NCBI GenBank assembly: GCA_022576105.1 | Contig: JACZRM010000093.1 | Location: 1 to 6,720, forward strand | Source: Chloroflexota bacterium | Lineage (GTDB): Bacteria; Chloroflexota; Dehalococcoidia; UBA3495 | DNA: 6,720 nucleotides | Direction: 5' to 3' | Shown here: piece after piece, positions 1-4,082 of the stretch | How positions within the stretch are numbered: position 1 is the stretch's first letter | Layout: every line of letters begins with the position of its first letter | Made by a program: the position numbers and the translations under genes | The notes under the pieces: generated by a model | What the model saw: only the letters and a program-made list of their open reading frames with translations | Database searches by the model: none | What the model was told of the DNA's origin: nothing

Positions 1-153
1 CCGGTCTACACCGTGGACGAGACTTTCACTACATTTGAGGCTGAGGGACTGATGAAAGAGGCGGGACAGCAGCCGTCGCGGAATCGGGGAGCCGTGGATT
101 CTGCCGCGGCGGTGCTAATCTTGCAACGCTACCTGGACGAAATTAGCCGCTAA
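1..153 (+). CDS. ruvX: RuvX/YqgF Holliday junction resolvase-like protein, C-terminal end (partial)
   Basis: Only the last 50 codons and the TAA stop are in the window; the 5' part lies to the left. Frame 1 reads PVYTVDETFTTFEAE near its start and AVDSAAAVLILQRYLDE near its end. These match the two C-terminal signatures of the YqgF/RuvX family, the 'DExxTTxxAE' segment and the 'vDxxAAxxILqxYLd' helix whose Asp belongs to the RNase H-like acidic active site. Family members are small (about 140-150 aa) cytoplasmic nucleases linked to Holliday junction resolution and to processing of pre-16S rRNA. The residues visible here include the last catalytic Asp (codon 33 of the fragment). No stem-loop followed by a T-run is seen after the stop. 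The next gene is convergent, so the two transcripts face each other across about 90 bp. Confidence 0.88.
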   Translation, partial: PVYTVDETFTTFEAEGLMKEAGQQPSRNRGAVDSAAAVLILQRYLDEISR

Positions 154-214
154 GAGCGCCCGATTTTCCTATCTGATTCTACGGTCATTTTCAACAGCAG
201 CTTTTATGGGCGGT

Positions 215-253
215 TTCTACAGGTAGATTCTACAGGTAGATTCTACAGATAAG
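215..253. repeat. Three tandem 13-bp palindromic units
   Basis: Units lie at 215-227 and 228-240 (both TTCTACAGGTAGA) and at 241-253 (TTCTACAGATAAG, three mismatches at its end). Each full unit is itself a dyad, TCTAC-AG-GTAGA. A lone GATTCTAC at 175-182 may be a decayed fourth copy. The array covers the stop codon and last codons of the minus-strand nitrilase gene. Because the period is 13, the minus-strand TAG in each unit (243-245, 230-232, 217-219) falls in a different reading frame. Function unknown; it could be a slippage product or a protein-binding array between two convergent genes. Confidence 0.85.
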
Positions 254-1016
254 TCCGCGTGAAATCCTGGGACAATGCGGTCATTGCGTCCAGGTCCCAG
301 TCGAAAGTCAGCACCACCGAGCGGTCCGACGTTGCGCTCAACAACCGGTCGCCGTTCCGGGCCACGATACTCTCCGCGCCTCGAAAATCCAGGTCCTCGC
401 TTTCCACCCCGGAACGGTTGCAGACTATGATGGGAAGGCCGGTGTCCAGAGTTCGCTGCTCCCATTCGCCGTCCGGGCCGCACCCTCCCGGGCTCCACGA
501 TGCCGGAGAGACCAGAAGCTGGGCGCCATTCTCTTTGAGTACCTGGGGAATGTCATTCTTGTAGCTGTCGGCGCAGACCAGAATGCCCACTTGCAGCCCG
601 TCGCAGTCCACCGGGTTGCATTGGGCGCCGGGAGTAGACCAACTTTCCGGCCCCCGCAGCGTCTTCACCTTGCTGTGCTGACCAATGATTTCTCCGGTTG
701 GGTCAATGACGAAGACCGTGTTGTAGAGGTTATCAGTCTGGGGGTCTCGATCGGGGTGGGACAAAAACACCGTCATCGCCCGTTGCTTGACCTGCGCTCT
801 GAATTGGTCCATCCAGGGGTCGGGTTGAGGCTGGATCCAGTCGGTGCCGATTTTATCGACGAAGAGATATCCGCAGATGCAAAGTTCCGGGGTAATGGCC
901 CAATCGGCGCCTTCATCCGCCGCCGCCGCAACTGCCAGCTCCACCAATCGGCGGTTATGGTCAATATCCCCCAGTACCGGCGCCAGGTGCAGCAAGCTAA
1001 TACGCAGTTTATTCAT
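243..1016 (-). CDS. Carbon-nitrogen hydrolase (nitrilase superfamily)
   Basis: The 257-aa product is a cytoplasmic thiol hydrolase of the CN-hydrolase fold, which cleaves non-peptide C-N bonds (amides, ureides or nitriles). The triad is visible: Glu44 in ITPELCICGY, Lys116 in HSKVKTL, and nucleophile Cys148 in GILVCADSYKN. The N-terminus KLRISLLHLAPVLGDIDHN has the usual first strand and the N21 position, and VFVIDPTGEIIG (about 101-112) is the typical strand before the Lys. The length is normal for a single-domain member, with no signal peptide or fused synthetase. The substrate cannot be read from sequence; amidase or carbamoyl-hydrolase activity is likelier than true nitrilase activity. 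The ATG at 1016 is well supported, because an in-frame TGA lies only five codons upstream with no other start codon between. No clear Shine-Dalgarno sequence precedes it. The gene is monocistronic here and divergent from tRNA-Gln, and its 3' end enters the 13-bp repeats. Confidence 0.88.
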   Translation of the reverse strand: MNKLRISLLHLAPVLGDIDHNRRLVELAVAAAADEGADWAITPELCICGYLFVDKIGTDWIQPQPDPWMDQFRAQVKQRAMTVFLSHPDRDPQTDNLYNTVFVIDPTGEIIGQHSKVKTLRGPESWSTPGAQCNPVDCDGLQVGILVCADSYKNDIPQVLKENGAQLLVSPASWSPGGCGPDGEWEQRTLDTGLPIIVCNRSGVESEDLDFRGAESIVARNGDRLLSATSDRSVVLTFDWDLDAMTALSQDFTRTYL

Positions 1017-1089
1017 GGCCCAAGTGACTCACCATCATCGCCCGAATTCAAGCGGTTTTATTGCCGATGTCAGGTATCGGGTGTGGCCC

Positions 1090-1098
1090 ATTATAGCA
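1090..1098 (-). promoter_or_regulatory. Extended -10 promoter of the nitrilase gene
   Basis: On the minus strand the sequence reads TGCTATAAT: a perfect TATAAT hexamer (1090-1095) preceded by the TGn extended -10 element. No good -35 hexamer lies at the right distance (GGGCAT at 17 bp), which is common for extended -10 promoters. Transcription would start near 1083, giving a leader of about 65 nt before the ATG at 1016. A dyad (1096-1116) overlaps the TGn element and the -35 side, the usual position for a repressor site. Confidence 0.55.
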
Positions 1099-1116
1099 TC
1101 GCCCGGCGGGTCATGC
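1096..1116. promoter_or_regulatory. Dyad overlapping the nitrilase promoter
   Basis: The 21-bp near-palindrome reads GCAT-cg-CCCG-g-CGGG-tc-ATGC, symmetric around 1106 except at two position pairs. It abuts the minus-strand -10 hexamer. Its right half contains GGCGGGTCA (1105-1113), repeated exactly at 1136-1144 in the neighbouring dyad, which suggests that the same regulator recognises both. A simple RNA hairpin is an alternative reading. Confidence 0.4.
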
Positions 1117-1119
1117 CCC

Positions 1120-1148
1120 TTGACTCGCCAAGATTGGCGGGTCAGAAT
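1120..1148 (+). promoter_or_regulatory. Candidate promoter for tRNA-Gln
   Basis: A -35 element TTGACT (1120-1125, five of six consensus bases) is followed after 17 bp by CAGAAT (1143-1148, four of six). A start near 1155 would give about 45 nt of 5' leader for RNase P to remove. The whole spacer is occupied by a dyad (1121-1144). Confidence 0.4.
1121..1144. promoter_or_regulatory. 11-bp inverted repeat in the tRNA promoter spacer
   Basis: TGACTCGCCAA (1121-1131) and TTGGCGGGTCA (1134-1144) are inverted around GA, with one T/G mismatch. This is a strong dyad lying exactly between the candidate -35 and -10 boxes. It shares GGCGGGTCA with the dyad at 1096-1116. No T-run follows on either strand, so an operator is favoured over a terminator. 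Confidence 0.45.
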
Positions 1149-1199
1149 AATAGTGCATTGGCAGCCCCGCTCTCCTCTGGGGTCTTCCAATTTGCGCAA

Positions 1200-1273
1200 T
1201 GCCCGGTGGTGTAGTGGTAGCACGACAGCCTTTGGAGCTGTAAGCCCTGGTTCGAGCCCAGGCCGGGTAGCCA
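1200..1273 (+). tRNA. tRNA-Gln (anticodon TTG)
   Basis: The full cloverleaf folds by eye. The acceptor strand 1200-1206 (TGCCCGG) pairs with 1263-1269 (CCGGGTA) as T1-A72, one G-T and five G-C pairs. The D arm is GTGT/GCAC around AGTGGTA (1209-1223). The anticodon stem ACAGC/GCTGT is perfect, with loop CTTTGGA (1230-1236). The T arm is CCTGG/CCAGG with loop TTCGAGC (1246-1262). The anticodon at 1232-1234 is TTG, reading CAA/CAG glutamine codons. The weak T1-A72 pair and discriminator G are typical tRNA-Gln identity features. The 3' CCA (1271-1273) is encoded. No terminator is seen after it; the toxin-antitoxin promoter begins two bases later. Confidence 0.93.
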
Positions 1274-1274
1274 C

Positions 1275-1303
1275 TTGAGATCATTCAGCAAATATGTCAT
1301 ACT
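1275..1303 (+). promoter_or_regulatory. Candidate promoter of the toxin-antitoxin operon
   Basis: TTGAGA (1275-1280) and CATACT (1298-1303) are separated by exactly 17 bp. Each resembles its sigma70 consensus (TTGACA, TATAAT) with one to two mismatches. The predicted start lies around 1310, inside the dyad operator at 1304-1327, so a bound antitoxin would block initiation. The -35 box begins two bases after the tRNA CCA end. Confidence 0.45.
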
Positions 1304-1327
1304 CCAGTCATACTCAAGTATGACTGG
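1296..1327. promoter_or_regulatory. Dyad operator of the toxin-antitoxin operon
   Basis: A perfect 11-bp inverted repeat, CCAGTCATACT (1304-1314) and AGTATGACTGG (1317-1327), flanks CA. An extra direct half-site GTCATACTC (1296-1304) repeats 1307-1315 with an 11-bp period and overlaps the -10 box. The dyad ends 11 bp before the antitoxin ATG. Placement and symmetry fit autoregulation by a dimeric ribbon-helix-helix antitoxin, alone or complexed with the toxin, as is known for this kind of module. It has no T-run, so it is not read as a tRNA terminator. Confidence 0.65.
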
Positions 1328-1338
1328 TTAGTGACAAC

Positions 1339-1599
1339 ATGGCCAAAATTGCAATAAGCCTCCCAGATGCGATTCTCCAAGACATAGAGAATGAGCGCCT
1401 GGCCATTGGCGAGACTCGCAGTGAATTTATCCGGCGTGCAGTGGAGGCCTACTTTGTCCTGCAGCGCAAAGTTAAAGATAGCCAGGAGTACATTAGAGGC
1501 TATTTGAATGCTCCAGAAACCAGTGCTGAACTGGGTTGGGTTGAGGGGGCGGCGCAAAATATCTTAAAGGAATACCCTTGGGACGATGAGGCGAAGTAA
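1339..1599 (+). CDS. Ribbon-helix-helix (CopG/MetJ-type) antitoxin of a MazF module
   Basis: The 86-aa protein is predicted to neutralise the downstream MazF toxin and to repress its own operon. Residues 2-8 (AKIAISL) form the DNA-contacting beta strand, followed by a helix (about 10-23) and a second helix beginning TRSEFIRRAVEAYF (about 27-40). This is a standard ribbon-helix-helix dimerisation and DNA-binding unit. The C-terminal tail is acidic with a Trp, ILKEYPWDDEAK, a pattern typical of the extended peptide by which such antitoxins occupy the MazF active groove. No good Shine-Dalgarno precedes the ATG, and with the predicted start near 1310 the leader would be short. The stop overlaps the toxin start by one base (TAATG), implying translational coupling. 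It is unrelated in fold to the AbrB-like MazE of E. coli, so that symbol is not used. Confidence 0.85.
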   Translation: MAKIAISLPDAILQDIENERLAIGETRSEFIRRAVEAYFVLQRKVKDSQEYIRGYLNAPETSAELGWVEGAAQNILKEYPWDDEAK

Positions 1600-1913
1600 T
1601 GGAGCGGGGCGAAATATGGTGGGCCGACCTGCCGCCTCCCTCGGGTAGGCGGCCAGTTCTGCTCCTATCTCGCAATGAGGCCTATTCGGTTCGAGAATTC
1701 GTGCTTCTATCTCCCCTCACGACACGCAGCAGAGGTCTTCCCACCGAAGTGCAGCTGGGACCCGAGGATGGAGTTGGTCGAACCTCCGTCGTCAATCTGG
1801 ACGTCATCATTACTGAGTCGAAACGACTTCTTCAAGAGCGAATTACCGCCCTGGGAGAGGAAAAACTCAGATCGGTGGAGGCGGCGTTGAAGTCTGCGCT
1901 GGGTATTGAATAG
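1599..1913 (+). CDS. MazF/PemK-family endoribonuclease toxin
   Basis: The 104-aa product should be a sequence-specific mRNA (or other RNA) endoribonuclease that stops growth when the antitoxin is degraded. The family opening RGEIWWADL (3-11) is present. A short beta1-beta2 loop, PPPSGRRP (12-19), carries Arg18, which aligns with the catalytic Arg of characterised MazF proteins. FVLLSPLTTR (34-43) carries the conserved Thr41. SVVNLDVIITESKRLL (63-78) and a C-terminal helix (about 88-102) complete the SH3-like barrel fold. Length is typical and the frame is intact, so the toxin is probably functional. GAGG at 1588-1591, seven bases before the ATG and inside the antitoxin gene, can serve as its ribosome binding site. 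The RNA target cannot be predicted. No clear terminator follows. Confidence 0.88.
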   Translation: MERGEIWWADLPPPSGRRPVLLLSRNEAYSVREFVLLSPLTTRSRGLPTEVQLGPEDGVGRTSVVNLDVIITESKRLLQERITALGEEKLRSVEAALKSALGIE

Positions 1914-2057
1914 TCCTCCGGGTAAAGACCGTTTAGAGGCCGTCGATAGCAGGGGTAACCGCGAACGCCGATAAAATGTTTGCCCTAACCTCACCACCCA
2001 CCGGGCAATCGCATCTTACTATATGCAACGGATTTCTGCCGCAATAATCAGCGATTC

Positions 2058-2092
2058 CCGTTCGTCCTGAGGCTCTCGAAGGACTGAAACGG
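2058..2092. repeat. REP-like palindromic repeat, unit 1
   Basis: The ends CCGTT (2058-2062) and AACGG (2088-2092) pair, as do inner TCCT (2065-2068) and AGGA (2080-2083), around a GAGGCTCTCGA-type core. The core 2064-2085 matches 2122-2143 of unit 2 in the same orientation at 18 of 22 positions. Palindromes built on CCTGAG...TCGAAGG and ending in CGAACGG are familiar dispersed intergenic repeats in many environmental bacterial genomes, from general recollection, not from a search. Confidence 0.7.
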
Positions 2093-2100
2093 TAACCACT

Positions 2101-2155
2101 CGTTCATGGTTCGACAAGCCTGTCCTGAGCCTGCCGAAGGGCTCACCACGAACGG
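2101..2155. repeat. REP-like palindromic repeat, unit 2
   Basis: The outer stem is CGTTCATGGT (2101-2110) with ACCACGAACG (2145-2154), nine of ten pairs. An inner hairpin GAGCC/GGCTC (2127-2144) encloses TGCCGAAG. The CCGTTCGT at the start of unit 1 (2058-2065) is the exact inverse of ACGAACGG at the end of unit 2 (2148-2155), so both units can also be read as one composite element of about 98 bp with 8-bp terminal inverted repeats. No transposase lies within it. Confidence 0.72.
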
Positions 2156-2213
2156 CCTACGGGCCTATTCTAATGAGATACGATTGTCCTGACCTCACCA
2201 TATACCCGGAACG

Positions 2214-2242
2214 TTGACCGTCATGTTCCCGCCAGTTATAGT
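2214..2242 (+). promoter_or_regulatory. Sigma70-type promoter of the nucleotidyltransferase gene
   Basis: TTGACC (2214-2219, five of six) and TATAGT (2237-2242, five of six) are separated by the optimal 17 bp. This is the best-matched two-box promoter in the window. Initiation near 2249 would give a leader of about 57 nt before the ATG at 2306. Confidence 0.65.
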
Positions 2243-2305
2243 ATCTTTCAGGTTGGCAGCCTGGGTTGCGGTGTATGTGACTCTTGCCCCAGAGGTTCTA
2301 TACAA

Positions 2306-3010
2306 ATGTATGCCCTGATCCTGGCCGGTGGCAAAGGTGAACGGCTCAGGCCTCTAACCGACTCGGTGCCAAAACCAATGGTGCCGGTGTGTGACAAGCC
2401 CATTCTGTTGCACCAGGTTGAATGGCTTAAACAGGTCGGCGTTACCGACGTGGTCTTCCTGGTGGGGTATCGCTGGCAGATAATCCAAGATTTCTTTGGG
2501 GATGGCAGCGAATTCGGGATACAGGCCCACTACAGTGTCGAAGATTCGCCGTTAGGGAGAGGGGGGGCCATCAAACAGGGATTTTCTCAGGTCCCCCAAG
2601 GGGATGACTCGGTTATGGTGCTCAACGGAGACATAATCACCGCCCAGGCTCCAGATATGGTGCTGAAGAAGTACCAGGAGTCTCGGGCTGGCAACTCCGA
2701 CCATATGGCCACCATTATGGTGGTGCCCATGGTCAGTCCCTATGGCCTGGTGGATACCAGCGCCGAAGATGAAGTGACCGGATTCAGGGAAAAAGTGGAA
2801 TTGCCTTATTGGATCAACGCCGGGATTTACGTATTCAACCGGCGCATAGCCCCGTTGCTCCCCGATCTGGGTGACCACGAAACCGAGACCTTTCCCCATT
2901 TGGCCCAGAGCGGGAAAATTTCAGCCATGAAATCCAGGTCATTCTGGCGCAGTGTAGATTCGTTCAAGGACCTCAGTGAAGCGGAAGAATACCTGAGCAA
3001 GGGTAATTGA
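2306..3010 (+). CDS. Sugar-phosphate nucleotidyltransferase (NTP_transferase family)
   Basis: The 234-aa cytoplasmic enzyme is predicted to join an NTP to a sugar 1-phosphate, yielding an NDP-sugar and pyrophosphate for glycan or cell-surface synthesis. The nucleotide-binding signature LAGGKGERLRPLT spans residues 6-18, with Lys23 in PKPM. PLGRGGAIK (82-90) replaces the commoner LGTAGA. LNGDI holds the metal-binding Asp109. FREK (160-163) and YWINAGIYVF (168-177) are the sugar-binding strands, and Asp218 in RSVDSFKDL probably supplies the second metal ligand. It ends right after the catalytic domain, with no left-handed beta-helix or second enzyme domain, as in short GDP-heptose, CDP-glucose or mannose-1-phosphate guanylyltransferase-type members. 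Base and sugar specificity cannot be decided by eye. Start support: AGAGG at 2291-2295, 10 bases before the ATG. It has its own promoter and no visible pathway partners. Confidence 0.87.
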   Translation: MYALILAGGKGERLRPLTDSVPKPMVPVCDKPILLHQVEWLKQVGVTDVVFLVGYRWQIIQDFFGDGSEFGIQAHYSVEDSPLGRGGAIKQGFSQVPQGDDSVMVLNGDIITAQAPDMVLKKYQESRAGNSDHMATIMVVPMVSPYGLVDTSAEDEVTGFREKVELPYWINAGIYVFNRRIAPLLPDLGDHETETFPHLAQSGKISAMKSRSFWRSVDSFKDLSEAEEYLSKGN

Positions 3011-3014
3011 TAGT

Positions 3015-3065
3015 TGGTTTCACCTAGTGGTTTCACCTAGCTGGTTTCACCTAGCTGGTTTCACC
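3015..3065. repeat. Four tandem copies of a 13-14-bp element
   Basis: TGGTTTCACCTAG occurs at 3015-3027, 3028-3040 and 3042-3054, and TGGTTTCACC at 3056-3065. The first two abut; the others are separated by a single C. Each core GGT-TTC-ACC is a small dyad and the joints create CTAG. The array begins five bases after the nucleotidyltransferase stop and ends 42 bp before the moxR ATG, so it could be a binding array controlling the operon or merely a slippage-prone microsatellite. It is not a CRISPR array because there are no spacers. Confidence 0.88.
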
Positions 3066-3107
3066 AGGAAGGCCGAAGCCGATGGGTAACATTCAGAAGT
3101 CCTCAAG

Positions 3108-4067
3108 ATGAATTCGCAGAATTCCGAAAGCATAAGCAGAGTGGCCCAAGCCGCCGCTGACATCAGGGCTAATATCGCTCGGGTGTTGGTGGGTAAAGAC
3201 GATGTTGTAGAGCTCATCCTGGCGGCGGTGCTAAGCGGTGGGCACATTCTGGTTGAGGACGTCCCGGGCATTGGTAAAACTACGCTGGCCCGCGCCCTGG
3301 CCAATTCGTTAGACTGCGTCTTCCGGCGAATTCAGTGCACGCCGGACTTGATGCCGTCCGACATCACCGGAATTCACTTCTATAACCAGAAGACCAGCGA
3401 GTTTGAATTTCGTCCGGGGCCAATCATTGCTCAAATTGTGCTGGCCGACGAGATTAACCGGGCGACGCCGCGCACCCAGTCCGCCTTCCTGGAAGCAATG
3501 GCCGAACATCAGGTCACCATTGATGAGACCACGGTTCAACTGCCGGCCCCTTTTCTGGTGATCGCCACTCAGAACCCCATTGAGCTTGAAGGCACCTTTC
3601 CCTTGCCGGAAGCCCAGCTCGACCGTTTCCTGCTGCGCCTGCGCCTGGGCTACCCGAACGAAGCAGAGGAAGAGGAAATGCTGGTCAGGTTCGAAGGCGC
3701 CGACCCGTTGTCCGACCTGAAGCCGGTTACCGGCGCGAAAGAAGTGGTGGAATTTCAGAACACCATCCAGAAGGTCTATGTCGATCCGGTATTGAGGACC
3801 TATGTAGTGCGAATCGCTCAGGCCACTCGCAGTCACCCTGAAGTAGAGTTGGGCGCCAGCCCCCGGGCCAGCATTGGCCTCTATCGATGCAGCCAGGCGC
3901 TGTCGGCGATCAGAGGGCGGGAGTACGTGACACCCGACGAGATCAAGACAATAGCCCCTTTCGCCCTGGCTCATCGGGTTATCCTCAAATCCCAGGCCCG
4001 TCTGCGGGAGCGCACCCCGGAATCAATTATTCAAGAAATTTTGGACCAACTGGAAGTGCCAGTCTAG
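3108..4067 (+). CDS. MoxR-family AAA+ ATPase
   Basis: The 319-aa protein is a chaperone-like AAA+ ATPase, normally a hexamer, thought to remodel or activate membrane-linked partner proteins. Walker A is DVPGIGKTT (51-59, catalytic Lys57). Walker B is IVLADEINR (110-118, Asp114-Glu115). Sensor 1 is Asn156 in ATQNP, a probable arginine finger is Arg173 in QLDRF, and sensor 2 is Arg253 in GASPRA. A C-terminal lid helical bundle follows, with FALAHRV near 285-291. The length is normal and every key residue is present. There is no signal peptide or membrane segment, so it acts in the cytoplasm. No strong Shine-Dalgarno precedes the ATG, and I see no clear promoter in the 97-bp gap, which holds tandem repeats; it may be co-transcribed with the upstream gene. 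It leads the DUF58 and DUF4129 genes, the classic arrangement. Confidence 0.93.
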   Translation: MNSQNSESISRVAQAAADIRANIARVLVGKDDVVELILAAVLSGGHILVEDVPGIGKTTLARALANSLDCVFRRIQCTPDLMPSDITGIHFYNQKTSEFEFRPGPIIAQIVLADEINRATPRTQSAFLEAMAEHQVTIDETTVQLPAPFLVIATQNPIELEGTFPLPEAQLDRFLLRLRLGYPNEAEEEEMLVRFEGADPLSDLKPVTGAKEVVEFQNTIQKVYVDPVLRTYVVRIAQATRSHPEVELGASPRASIGLYRCSQALSAIRGREYVTPDEIKTIAPFALAHRVILKSQARLRERTPESIIQEILDQLEVPV

Positions 4068-4082
4068 CCGACCGGTGGGCGC

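Larger units (their letters stand above)
1914..2305. other. Gene-free intergenic region with repeats and a promoter
   Basis: I see no convincing gene in these 392 bp. Contents, left to right: a weak stem TTGCCC/GGGCAA (1980-2008, 17-nt loop, no T-run); two REP-like palindromes (2058-2092 and 2101-2155); a near-duplicate of a short C-rich motif (CCTAACCTCACCA at 1984-1996 and CCTGACCTCACCA at 2188-2200); and the promoter of the next gene (2214-2242). The motif pair brackets the REP-like block and could mark the ends of an insertion, but it is too short to prove that. Confidence 0.7.

Noticed and set aside
1096..1199. T-box or other amino-acid riboswitch upstream of the tRNA
   Set aside because: The hairpins lie around promoter elements rather than in a long leader, and no T-box consensus sequence or antiterminator is visible. 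The downstream product is a tRNA, not a synthetase gene.
591..1214. Long plus-strand open frames opposite the nitrilase gene (591-1214, 844-1278, 259-564)
   Set aside because: Their translations are low-complexity, rich in Arg/Pro/Ser and match no family, while the opposite strand encodes an intact nitrilase. One of them even runs through the tRNA gene.
1304..1327. Perfect hairpin read as a tRNA-Gln terminator
   Set aside because: There is no T-run after it, the stem is not GC-rich, and its position and extra half-site fit an antitoxin operator better.
1980..2008. Stem TTGCCC/GGGCAA as a terminator for the toxin operon
   Set aside because: The stem is only 6 bp with a 17-nt loop and no T-run follows, so it does not meet the standard for an intrinsic terminator.
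2223..2318. 31-codon open frame starting MFPPVIVSF, ahead of the nucleotidyltransferase
   Set aside because: It overlaps the predicted promoter -10 box and transcription start and ends out of frame inside the next gene, with no ribosome binding site. Chance is the simpler explanation.
3015..3065. Possible CRISPR array
   Set aside because: The repeats are only 13-14 bp and abut with zero or one base between them, so no spacers exist; there are no cas genes.
3309..3974. 221-aa minus-strand open frame inside moxR
   Set aside because: It is the shadow of a well-conserved AAA+ gene; its translation shows no recognisable motif and no promoter or ribosome binding site is evident.
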